From Candidatus Poribacteria bacterium (GTDB lineage Bacteria > Poribacteria > WGA-4E > WGA-3G): a stretch of 64,000 bases of DNA. The notes under the pieces are model-generated. The model saw only the letters and a list, made by a program, of their open reading frames with translations. It was not told the DNA's origin and did no database searches. Shown one piece after another: positions 35,188 through 44,400 of the stretch. A program made the position numbers and the translations under genes. The stretch covers positions 112,696 through 176,695 of the forward strand of contig JAPPES010000140.1 in NCBI GenBank assembly GCA_028824125.1, given 5' to 3'. How positions within the stretch are numbered: position 1 is the first letter of the stretch; each line of letters opens with the position of its first letter.

Positions 35188-37401
35188 CGGAGACAGGTTA
35201 ACAGGCACAATCCAACCTTTAGTATCTGCAGTCTGATAGACATTATTTCGCAAATAATCTGAAGTGTGCCATAAACATAAGTTTTTACCGCCCGGCATCC
35301 AGACAATAGAGGCGAGTTTCATAGATGTACGGGCAATCGGATAACCCTTACCAGTATCCAAGTCATATACCCAAATTTTCCAGCGGAGACCTACACAATC
35401 TTCACGTTCTAAGTATGCTAACTGATTTCCTGTTGGGGACCATGCGGGTGCGGTGTGTTTCAAAACCCGATGTTTCACCGATTCGTCTGTGATTCCAGCG
35501 ATGTGGAGACGTTTATCCAGAACCGGATCCTGTCGATTACTACCAGAAAGCACATAGGCAAGCCGTGTTCCATCGGGCGACCACCGCATCTGCCGTGTCC
35601 GTTGGTGTTGCGTTGGAATCTGTTTCAGACGTTCTCCTTCAACACTCTGGATACGGATCGCCGCGTACGGAACTGTTCCGTTGCCGACTTTATGACTCTG
35701 TGTTACCTCAAAAGCGAGTTGGTTTCCATCTGGGGACCAGGAAGGTGCGTGCAAATAGAGGGGCGTTTGCCCAAGTCGTTTATATAGGACTCGCGCAACG
35801 GTTCTACCACCGCTGCCATCACTGTTAATCCGATAAACTAAATCATAACCTTTTTCGCGGCGTCTAAATGCCAATTGATTAGCAGTAGGTGACCATGCTG
35901 GCCCCGCGCCTTTTACCAGTTTTTTGATATGTCCCAAGTTCCAATCGGCAGTAAAAATAAAACTATCATCATCTACTTCGGCTTCAAATGCTATTAGACG
36001 ACTATCCAGTGACCAAGAAACATGTGGATTGTAAAACTGACCGGTATAGAGTTTTCGCGCTTGTTCTCCTTTTTTGTCCATAATCCAGAGCTCACTCGCC
36101 TTCCAATAACTTCCACTCAGATCAGTTCTCTTTAGCATGGCAATACGTTCACCATCAGGGCTCCAATACGGATATTCTGCACCTTTGATCAGATGGACTA
36201 TCCGAGGTTCCCCACAAAAGTTGGTGTTCAACAGCATCCCATCTGTCTCTTTAAATTGTCCAAAAGCGAATTTATCTATCCATACTTTTTCCTTGTTCGG
36301 TAGTTCGACCTGATACCCATCCTGTGTTGTCTGCAGGATGGGTAAGTTCGTGCCATCATTGAGATGTAACAATGGTGAGGTCCCGTCTTTTTCTGCATAA
36401 ACAGGGGCATTATCACGCGTAACAACACCATGTTGCCGGATATCAATTTCAGAGGGGCGGCTTTCAGTTGCATTAGCAAATGCATAGATTGATCCATCAG
36501 TAGATGCGGCATATAAAACACCGTCGGCAATCGCAGGCGCAGCATTAACAGCCCCTGCAACCTGATGAGACCAAACTTCTGTTTTGGACGCAACATCAAT
36601 AGCATGTATCTTTCCGTTTCCCGCACCGATATAGACGAAACCGTTTGCGGTAATAGGATAGCTTTCACTTCCTGCTGTATATTTACGCCATAAATTCGTG
36701 TTGTACTGTGGGAAAACCGGACGAAACTCTGCATTCACACATCCATATTCGACGCCGTTGATGGTAACCGCGCGTTTTCGTTCCGATTTAAGTTTGCCAG
36801 TAATCGCATCCAGCATGTATATACGTGCAGGGTATGCGCCAGTATAAACAGTCCTATTAAAAACAACGGGGGGTGAGTCCATCCAACCTTTAGTCTTGAA
36901 TTCCCAAAGCAGGTCTCCTGTTTTGGCATCAAGTGCATAAAACATATTATCCCGTGTACTGAAATAGACGCGTCCACCCCAAACAGCAGCAGAATATCGG
37001 ACAGCACTTTTCGCATTGAAAACCCATTTAATTTCCCATTCCTTGGCATTTAAAGCATAAAGTTTGCCGTCCGCGGAACCGATATAAAGAATCCCATTCG
37101 CTATCACTGGTGATGCACTTATAGGACCGCCAGTTTTAAATTGCCACAACAACTGTAGTGGAGGCTTAATTGTTTTGTCCGGGCTTTTTCCAGATAGCTG
37201 CAAGTCGTGCATGAACATGTGCCAATCTTCTGCACGAAGAGGAGTGATGGGAGGCGTAATGACTTCAGGCGAATCAGTTTTTGGGGTTGATGCGGGTGAC
37301 TTTTGAGGTTTTTCTTCGGAATTACAACCCGACAGAAGCAGTAAAGGAACAAACAGAGATATAAATGGTAAAACCGTTCTGAATTTTGTGGTTTGAAGCA
37401 T
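35185..37401 (-). CDS. Lipoprotein: PQQ-like propeller, SH3-like domain and TolB-like propeller
   Basis: The 738-residue protein starts with a lipoprotein signal (LPFISLFVPLLLLSGC). Next is a PQQ/quinoprotein-type propeller (LLWQFKTGGPISASPVIANG, LYIGSADGKLYALNAK and several copies). Then comes a bacterial SH3-like stretch (APVYAEKDGTSPLLHL to EKVWIDKF), and a TolB/PD40 propeller in the last half with repeats such as YWSPDGERIAML and WSPTGNQLAYLE. It should sit on the periplasmic or outer surface, perhaps as a scaffold or sensor. I chose the ATG at 37401; a TTG 45 bases upstream would add residues before the signal. Confidence 0.82.
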   Translation of the reverse strand: MLQTTKFRTVLPFISLFVPLLLLSGCNSEEKPQKSPASTPKTDSPEVITPPITPLRAEDWHMFMHDLQLSGKSPDKTIKPPLQLLWQFKTGGPISASPVIANGILYIGSADGKLYALNAKEWEIKWVFNAKSAVRYSAAVWGGRVYFSTRDNMFYALDAKTGDLLWEFKTKGWMDSPPVVFNRTVYTGAYPARIYMLDAITGKLKSERKRAVTINGVEYGCVNAEFRPVFPQYNTNLWRKYTAGSESYPITANGFVYIGAGNGKIHAIDVASKTEVWSHQVAGAVNAAPAIADGVLYAASTDGSIYAFANATESRPSEIDIRQHGVVTRDNAPVYAEKDGTSPLLHLNDGTNLPILQTTQDGYQVELPNKEKVWIDKFAFGQFKETDGMLLNTNFCGEPRIVHLIKGAEYPYWSPDGERIAMLKRTDLSGSYWKASELWIMDKKGEQARKLYTGQFYNPHVSWSLDSRLIAFEAEVDDDSFIFTADWNLGHIKKLVKGAGPAWSPTANQLAFRRREKGYDLVYRINSDGSGGRTVARVLYKRLGQTPLYLHAPSWSPDGNQLAFEVTQSHKVGNGTVPYAAIRIQSVEGERLKQIPTQHQRTRQMRWSPDGTRLAYVLSGSNRQDPVLDKRLHIAGITDESVKHRVLKHTAPAWSPTGNQLAYLEREDCVGLRWKIWVYDLDTGKGYPIARTSMKLASIVWMPGGKNLCLWHTSDYLRNNVYQTADTKGWIVPVNLSP

Positions 37402-37439
37402 GGTTTGCAAAATAGTCGGAAACGTGCAGAATTTGTGTA

Positions 37440-37553
37440 ATACCAATTCTATAAATTATTTTTTCTTTTGAAATGAAATGTCCGAGGCGCAATGAATTGC
37501 GCGACTACGAACAGACTATTTCTTTAAGAGAGGTTATTTTTGAGAAATGGTAT
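37440..37553. repeat. Inverted-repeat element, family G copy 3
   Basis: Left end ATACCAATTCTATAAATTAT; right end on the other strand ATACCATTTCTCAAAAATAA. The core holds a short CGCAATGAATTGCGCG palindrome. It lies directly upstream of the lipoprotein gene. Confidence 0.6.
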
Positions 37554-37627
37554 AATAACGAAAATCCATTACTACTAATATAACATGTGAGCAGTTATAT
37601 GTCAACTTTTGATTTACCAGGGTAATT

Positions 37628-37814
37628 TATAGTAGACTTTAGAATTAATGGGACACTTCTGTAGCGCAAACATCTTGTTTGCGTCTTTGTATCGCGAACT
37701 GTTAGATTGTGTCTGTGAGTGCGCAAACTGGAAGTTTACGCTACAACTTCTGTTGCCCGTTATGTTCCAAAATAGGTTTATTAAAGTGTCCCAATACTTT
37801 CAAAGTTCACTATA
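37628..37814. repeat. Inverted-repeat element, family A copy 7, complete
   Basis: Left end TATAGTAGACTTTAGAATTA then TGGGACACTT; right end, other strand, TATAGTGAACTTTGAAAGTA then TTGGGACACTTT. This is the best-preserved 187-base copy and sits between two minus-strand genes, in a 472-base gap with no coding sequence. Confidence 0.8.
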
Positions 37815-37918
37815 GTTTTAAAAACCCTCAGTTATCGAGTTAACTTCAAGTATCAGTTTGTTTCACATAAGACGATCGTTTTTCTTATCAGTTGTTAGCT
37901 GATGGCTTATTGTTTCGC

Positions 37919-39133
37919 TTAAATTAAGATGAATGCGGGGTACAGTGGCATTTCTTGGACTTCGGAGGGCCATATTGTACTATATTTATCTCGGATTTTC
38001 CTTGCTGTTGCCCCAAGTGCTTGCAGATACCCGTATTCTTCAGTTAACTCTGCCAACATTCCCAGCCGGTAAAAAACACGCCTGCGTACAGCAGGTAAGC
38101 CCCAATGATTGTAGTTCGGATCAGTCCTCAATGCCTCATAATCGCCAGCGGGACGATTATTTATGATATTGCTAAACACATTTTTTGGAGGTTCAAAAAA
38201 TCGGTAAATACAACGTATCGTCTCATAAGCACATGCTTCTATGGTACGTTGATAAAACCATTGGTCATCTTGTGCTTCAGGACAAGTTGTGGCAAGTTCA
38301 GATCGGTATATCCTTTCCATTTCTTGCATTACGTCGTCAGGAAACCGCGAAACCTCCGCCCACATATCAAGATGCACACGGATCTGGAAACCATCAACAA
38401 GCACATGTTGGAAGTGTCCAAACTCGTAGTCGAAAACATATACTTTTGATTTTGAAGTAGACTGATAGACATTTACAGGGTAAAGGTCCCCGTGTGTTAG
38501 CCCATGGAAACGATTAGAAGACTCAAGGAATTCAACAAGGGATTTTAACTCAGAAAAGGCTTCTTGGTAGGGGATAATCCCTGCGGCATCGCATATCTCC
38601 GTCAACTTTTCAGCATAAACAGTAAGTAAATCTTCAGGTCTCTCTTCAATAGAGATAATCAAATCCCGGACTTTGAGGAATGCCTCCGCTTTCCCAATTG
38701 AGTGAGCATTGATCTTTCCAAGCTTCTCAGCACATTCAATCAGAACTGTTTTTGCGTTTTGACTATCATCAGAAAGTAATATTGCCCTCAGATTCTGACC
38801 GCTCCCCATATCTTCCATAACAATAAGAGGTGCGTTATTTTTTCCAGTATATCCACCACCATAAAAGCGCGGTGTAACAACACTCTCACCCATCTGTTCA
38901 TCCAAGAATTGTAAACACGCCCATTCAATACGAATTCGCCGCGCACGTTTCCGTTTAACAAAAACACTTTCAGGTATTCCTTCAGGTCCGGAAAGAACTC
39001 TAAAGCGATATAGGCATTGGGGATGAATATTCTCACTCTTATCAAGACGAACCTCTCCACCAAATTTTTGCGACAGTATCGTCTGAACTGCTGAATTCAT
39101 ACTTTTGAAAGACGGACTGTTATTTGTTACCAT
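37919..39133 (-). CDS. Aminoglycoside phosphotransferase/kinase-like (APH) family protein
   Basis: The 404-residue protein shows the APH-type kinase core: VFVKRKRARRIRIEWACLQFL at the N-lobe, a hinge PLIVMEDMGSG, the catalytic loop GLTHGDLYPVNVYQ (HGD...N) and the metal aspartate in VFDYEFGHF. Family members phosphorylate small molecules such as choline, homoserine, methylthioribose or antibiotics; the substrate cannot be read. The last 130 residues are longer than the minimal domain and rich in aromatic residues. No clear ribosome-binding site; an in-frame ATG at 39100 is another possible start. Confidence 0.8.
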   Translation of the reverse strand: MVTNNSPSFKSMNSAVQTILSQKFGGEVRLDKSENIHPQCLYRFRVLSGPEGIPESVFVKRKRARRIRIEWACLQFLDEQMGESVVTPRFYGGGYTGKNNAPLIVMEDMGSGQNLRAILLSDDSQNAKTVLIECAEKLGKINAHSIGKAEAFLKVRDLIISIEERPEDLLTVYAEKLTEICDAAGIIPYQEAFSELKSLVEFLESSNRFHGLTHGDLYPVNVYQSTSKSKVYVFDYEFGHFQHVLVDGFQIRVHLDMWAEVSRFPDDVMQEMERIYRSELATTCPEAQDDQWFYQRTIEACAYETIRCIYRFFEPPKNVFSNIINNRPAGDYEALRTDPNYNHWGLPAVRRRVFYRLGMLAELTEEYGYLQALGATARKIRDKYSTIWPSEVQEMPLYPAFILI

Positions 39134-39217
39134 AAGAGATTCTCAGGGAAAAGTCTCATAATAAATTCTACGGACATTTTCGGGAATTGTTACATCCTCA
39201 AATCTAATTACTGATTA

Positions 39218-39358
39218 TATAGTAGATTTTAGAATTACCTGAACACTTTTGAGCTGCGCGTTTAGCAAACTTAACGGACTGCATGTGTTGTAGCACAACC
39301 TGTTAGGTTGTGTTCCGTTTCAACACAACCATAACTGTCAATTTAAGGATTTTCAAAT
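39218..39358. repeat. Family A end with nested hairpin and family J end
   Basis: Starts TATAGTAGATTTTAGAATTA and contains a GCACAACCTGTTAGGTTGTG hairpin, then CCATAACTGTCAATTTA, one end of family J. The matching right end of family A is not found. Confidence 0.45.
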
Positions 39359-39370
39359 ATGGGAACCTTC

Positions 39371-39541
39371 TTTAGTCCCGTAGGGACGCAATGTTTATAG
39401 AAAACGGATAATTCATCTTTTGAGCCCCGTAGGGGCGGTATGTTGTCCGATCATTAGCCAATCAGAATATGTCGCTCCTACGGAGCTAAAGAGGCGTTTT
39501 AAAACGGAGTGCTATAAACATTTCGTCCCTACGGGACTAAA
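39371..39541. repeat. Palindromic cluster, family D copy 1
   Basis: Arms TTTAGTCCCGTAGGGACG (39371) and CGTCCCTACGGGACTAAA (39524-39541) are inverted; an inner pair GAGCCCCGTAGGGGCG / CGCTCCTACGGAGCTAAAG also occurs. The second copy is at 45768. The whole unit could fold into a clover-like structure in RNA. Confidence 0.75.
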
Positions 39542-39634
39542 TATGGGAAAGTCTCAGTAATAATGGGTATTGAACCATGTTCAAAAAATGCAATCGTTCA
39601 ACAGGAATTATATCTGTGTGTCCAGTATTTTCAC

Positions 39635-39663
39635 TTGTCAATTTTACACAATTTTGCTAAAAT
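39635..39663 (+). promoter_or_regulatory. Sigma70-type promoter for the LamG gene
   Basis: TTGTCA (39635-39640), 17 bases, TAAAAT (39658-39663); start codon 75 bases downstream. Confidence 0.55.
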
Positions 39664-39737
39664 TCTTTTCAAAACCTTGAATCAGATAAATGATTTAGCG
39701 TTCCACATTTTAGTGAACATTTACAATGGAGGGAAAA

Positions 39738-40538
39738 ATGAAAATTAGTAATCAAAGTATATTGATGGTCTTATGGTTAAGTATCATCATCCTTACAGTG
39801 TCAGTTGCCAGTGGAAGTTACGCTGCAGCTATTGAAAAAGATACGCTGGAGGTAGCTTACCTGTTTGACGGAAATAGTGCCGACGTTGTCAAAGATATAT
39901 CTGGAAATGATCTACATGGTGCACTCACTGGGGCAAAACGTGTTGAAGGTGTGTTCGGAAAGGGTTTAGAATACGATGGTGTTGATGACAACGTTATTGT
40001 CACAGGTTTTAAAGGTATAGGTGGCACAGAACCAAGAACTACCGTCTTCTGGTTTAAATCTGATGTAGTGCGCGAGCATTCATGGGTAAAATGGGGAATA
40101 AATTCTCCTGAACAAAAATACTACATCCGATCCCACATCCGAGGTGATGCCTGTAATTTACGGGTAGAAGTCAACGGGGGGCAAAATTTCGGGATGGACA
40201 ACGTCTGCGATGGTGAATGGCACCATTGTGCGGTGGTTTTCCCGGAAGGGTCAGATGCAGTGAAAGACCATGATCTCTATGTAGACGGTAAACTTCAAAA
40301 CAAAGAGGGTACCGATAAAGCTATGAACACCAATATTGATACACAAGATGTTAATATGGGTGCGCGGTTGGCTAACCACGTCTTTATGCTTGGCTCATTT
40401 GATGAAGTCGCTATCTTCAATGTAGCATTGGATTTGAATCAGATTAATGCTATCCGGAAAACTGGGTTACAAACAGCACTTGGTGTAGACCCGCAAGACA
40501 AATTAACCACACGTTGGGCAACAATTAAGAAATATTAA
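39738..40538 (+). CDS. Exported LamG/concanavalin-like domain protein with KLTTRW tag
   Basis: The 266-residue protein has a signal peptide (SILMVLWLSIIILTVSVASGSYA) followed by a LamG-type jellyroll: LEVAYLFDGNSADVVKDISGNDLHGAL at the start and GSFDEVAIFNVALDLNQINAI at the end, the usual pattern for polysaccharide- or protein-binding exported modules. It closes with VDPQDKLTTRWATIKKY, the same short tag as the malectin-like pair. The ATG at 39738 follows GGAGGG by 4 bases. The stop overlaps by 3 bases the stop of the convergent PhyH gene. Confidence 0.85.
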   Translation: MKISNQSILMVLWLSIIILTVSVASGSYAAAIEKDTLEVAYLFDGNSADVVKDISGNDLHGALTGAKRVEGVFGKGLEYDGVDDNVIVTGFKGIGGTEPRTTVFWFKSDVVREHSWVKWGINSPEQKYYIRSHIRGDACNLRVEVNGGQNFGMDNVCDGEWHHCAVVFPEGSDAVKDHDLYVDGKLQNKEGTDKAMNTNIDTQDVNMGARLANHVFMLGSFDEVAIFNVALDLNQINAIRKTGLQTALGVDPQDKLTTRWATIKKY

Positions 40539-41368
40539 TTCCACAAATCAAGTCCCAATAGTTTTCGCCCTAAAGGTGTCAATTCCGGTGATCCGTAGTT
40601 TTTTGCTTCCCATCCCCTTGGGTCACCGGGATAAGGCCCGTGTCCTAATGCTCTGCGCTCTCGCCAAAGCGTAAGTCGCTCTTGACGTCGTTCTTCATTC
40701 ATCGGATTAGGTGCGCGATAATAGTTCATATATTGCGCTAATCTCGGTTTGTCGGAAGTATTACGACCGTTGCCGTGTGGAAGTGCTACATGCCATATAA
40801 GGAGTGAACCCGCCTTCGCTGGCACTTGTCTGAATTTTTCCCGATATACTTCTGGCGTAAGTTCCGGTACCCATGGATTTTCTTCGTCAATCAAGGACTT
40901 ATGCGCGCCGGGCCAACAGACAAAAGAACCTTGATTAGCTGCTGTATCTCTGAGGAACAAAACACCCTGTGTGCTGAAGTGAACCGGAAGTTTCGTGGTG
41001 TCCGCATCCCAATGATACATCCCAAGATGATCCCATTCCGGAAAATCAGGATGTTTAGGAGGTTTCATGTTGACTCTATCAATATGAACCCAAATTCGCT
41101 CTGTGCCGTATACCTCACTATAAATCTGATGAATCGGCGGATGTTGATAGACGTTCCACATGGCTTGATGAAAATACATCTCTACCATACCCGCACCGGG
41201 TTTGTGTGGTGCGCGATACCAATCATTCGGATCTGAAGAATCCATCTCCAAAAACGCGAAAATCGCATCAACAACTGCCTCGCAAAGTTCAATCGGGACA
41301 GCATTTTCAATGACCATATAGCCGTATTCGTCAAAATGATCGTGATGTGCTTGTGTTAATATTGGCAT
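40535..41368 (-). CDS. Phytanoyl-CoA dioxygenase (PhyH) family protein
   Basis: The 277-residue protein has the complete iron site: H119-W-D121 (MYHWDAD) and H198 (ALPHGNGRN), with R209 for 2-oxoglutarate and SFVCWPGAHKSL between. It is therefore a normal Fe(II)/2-oxoglutarate oxygenase, in contrast to the PhyH homologue at 598. Substrate unknown. I chose the ATG at 41368, which follows AAAGGA by 6 bases, over an upstream in-frame start at 41428 that would overlap the propeller gene. It lies 37 bases after that gene and may be cotranscribed. Confidence 0.87.
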   Translation of the reverse strand: MPILTQAHHDHFDEYGYMVIENAVPIELCEAVVDAIFAFLEMDSSDPNDWYRAPHKPGAGMVEMYFHQAMWNVYQHPPIHQIYSEVYGTERIWVHIDRVNMKPPKHPDFPEWDHLGMYHWDADTTKLPVHFSTQGVLFLRDTAANQGSFVCWPGAHKSLIDEENPWVPELTPEVYREKFRQVPAKAGSLLIWHVALPHGNGRNTSDKPRLAQYMNYYRAPNPMNEERRQERLTLWRERRALGHGPYPGDPRGWEAKNYGSPELTPLGRKLLGLDLWN

Positions 41369-41405
41369 TGCTTTCCTTTTGGTGTTTTCGTGAGGTAGCA
41401 AGTTC

Positions 41406-44400
41406 TCATAGTGCTTTAATGACCACAATAGTCATATCATCGTTTTGTTGCGTGCCACCAGAAAAATCACGGACATCGTTAATAATTGCCTCAACCACCG
41501 CTTCTGCGTTCATCGTTTTATCCAGTCCCTTAATAAGGCGGGGTAAGCGGTCAGTTTCCATGTAAAGTAGGTCAGGGTTGTCCCTCTGAGATGCTTCGGT
41601 AATACCATCGCTGAAAAGAATTATTAAATTTCCGGATTTCAGTTCAATGGGAGGTGTCTCTTCATATTCAGAAGATTTAAATGCACCTAACGGCATTCCA
41701 TCTATCGTGAGTTCTTCAATATCGTTACTGCCGCGCTTGATAATAGGATAAGGGATTCCGGCGTTGGCATATCTAAATGCCTTATCCGTTGGGTCAATGG
41801 TCAGTATCGCCATTGCACAATTAGTATATTGTTGAAATCGAGGATAAAGGTTCTGGTTTAATGCCCACAACATTTCAGATGGAGACATCTCCAACTGCGC
41901 CACAGAATAAAGCGCACCAGAAGATAAAATAGCATTCATTGCCCCTTTCATACCTTTACCGGTGACATCTGCCAATACAACTGCAAGCGCGTCATTACCA
42001 AGAGGCACATAGTCAAAGAAATCCCCACTAACTGTTCGGGCGGAGATACAAACACCTGAAATCTCAAACCCCGGAACTTCAGGTGCCGTTTGCGGGATTA
42101 ACCCCATCTGCATCTCTCGCGCATCGGCGAGTTCGGAAACCGCTTCTCGCTGATAGGCTAAAACCTGTTGACGCTGGTTATAGTAGCGATAAGCAAAAAT
42201 GCCACAAAGGAACAATAATACCATAATCGCGCCACCTGAAGGATAAAGTATCCATCCATTTTGGTGCCACGGTAATACAGGTAATACAACGGTCAACGTT
42301 AGACCCGCAGGGGCAGAGTAGTTTAGGTCCCGGTCAATGGAAACGACCTCAAAAGTATAAGTGCCGGGTTTGTCAAAGCTGATACTGAACGTATCTGAGC
42401 GAGTCGGTTCACGCCAATCGGAGTCAATTTCTTTAAGACGAACCCGATACTGTCGTTTTTCTTTCACGGTTTTGAAGTCGATACTGCTGTACTTGATAGT
42501 TATGCGAGTATCGGTGCTGTACTCGATAGTTACACGAGTATCGGTAGTAATATCTGTAATTGTCTCAAGAGAACCGCCTTGTGCCAATATTTTGTGGCTC
42601 TGAACTGAAACGATACGCACACGCGGTGGAACTCGATTTGGATTATACTGGGACACCCCTTCAAGTGTTGCAAACCAGAGTCTCCCGTCCGAATCTTGGC
42701 TAATTCCTACGACCCGATTACTTATGAGTCCATCTCGCGTATCTAAAGATGTCCATGAGGTGCCATTATATCGGGAGACTCCGCCGCTCTGCGTCCCAAA
42801 CCAGAGAGAACCCTCTCGGTCTTGGTAAATTGAGGACACATCATTTTGTGCGAGTCCATCATCAGTTGTGAAGTTGACAAACTTTTCACCGTCATAACGA
42901 GAAACTCCACCAGTGGTTCCAAACCAAAAAAATCCATCTTGGTCTTGATGAATCGCCCATACAGAATTAGATGCGAGTCCTTTAGTGGTCGTAAAGTTGA
43001 CAAACTCATTACCATCATATCGGGAGACTCCGCCGTTCTGCGTCCCAAACCAGAGGAAACCTTCCCGGTCCTGATAAATTGAGAACACACCGTTTTGCAC
43101 TAATCCCTCATTGATCGTAAAGTTGACAAACTCTTCACCATCATATCGAGAAACTCCACTCACCAAAGTTCCGAACCATAGGAATCCGTCTTGGTCTTGA
43201 TAAATCGAACGTACTAAATTATGTGCGAGTCCATCATCAGTTGTAAAGTTGATAAACTTCTTCCCATCATATTGACTAATTCCGTTGTCTGTCGCAAACC
43301 AGAGGTGCCCCTCCCGATCTTGATAAATCGAACGTACTAAATTATGTGCGAGTCCATCATCAGTTGTAAAGTTGATAAACTTCTTCCCATCATATTGACT
43401 AATTCCGTTGTCTGTTCCGAACCATAAGAGTCCGTCTCGGTCTTGAAAAATGGTGGAAACAGTGTTGCCCGCGAGTCCATCAGCAGTCGTCAAGTTAATA
43501 AATCCGCTGTTATCGTATTGGCTGAGTCCCTCACTGAGACTTGAAATCCAAAAAAAACCTTCTCTGTCTTGAAAAATGGACAATACGGAGTTCGTTGCGA
43601 GTCCATCGTTGGTTGTGAAGTTGACGATCTTTTCGCCATCGTATCGAGAGATCCCATTATCCCTGGTCCCAATCCAAAGGAATCCGTCTCGGTCTTGATG
43701 GATCGTCTCAACAAGGTCACTAACAAGTCCATCCCTGGTTGTGAGGTTCACAAACTGATTACCATCATATTGAGAAACACCGCCATCTGTCCCGAACCAA
43801 AGGAGTCCATCTTGATCTTGATGAATCGACCACACAAAATTGTGGGCGAGTCCCTTATTGGTCGTAAAGTTAACAAACTGATCACCGTCGTAGCGAGAGA
43901 GTCCCTCGAGTGTCCCGAACCATAGGAAACCCTCTCTGTCTTGATAGATTGACAATATAGAGTTAGTAATGAGTCCATCATCGATTGTGAAGTTGACAAA
44001 CTCTTCACCATCATATCGAGAAACCCCATTTTTCAGAGTTCCGAACCATAGGAATCCGTCTCTGTCTTGATAGATTGACAATACGTCGTTAGCAGCGAGT
44101 CCATCATCGGTTGTAAAGTTGATAAACTTCTTCCCATCATATTGACTAATTCCGTTGTCTGTCCCAAACCATAGGAATCCGTCTCTGTCTTGATAGATTG
44201 ACAATACAGTGTTGTGTGCGAGTCCATCATCAGTTGTAAAGTTGACGAACTCTTCGCCATCGTATCGAGAAACCCCACCGTTGCGGGTGCCAAACCATAG
44301 GAATCCATCTCTGTCTTGATAAATCGACGGGACGTTGTTACTTCCTAACCCGTCAAGATAAGTATAGTGCTTCCATGTCCCATGTTTGAAAGGTGGAAAA

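Noticed and set aside
42650..44350. Regularly spaced direct repeats resembling a CRISPR array
   Set aside because: The period is about 120 bases and the sequence is an open frame encoding propeller blades; it is protein repetition, not an array.
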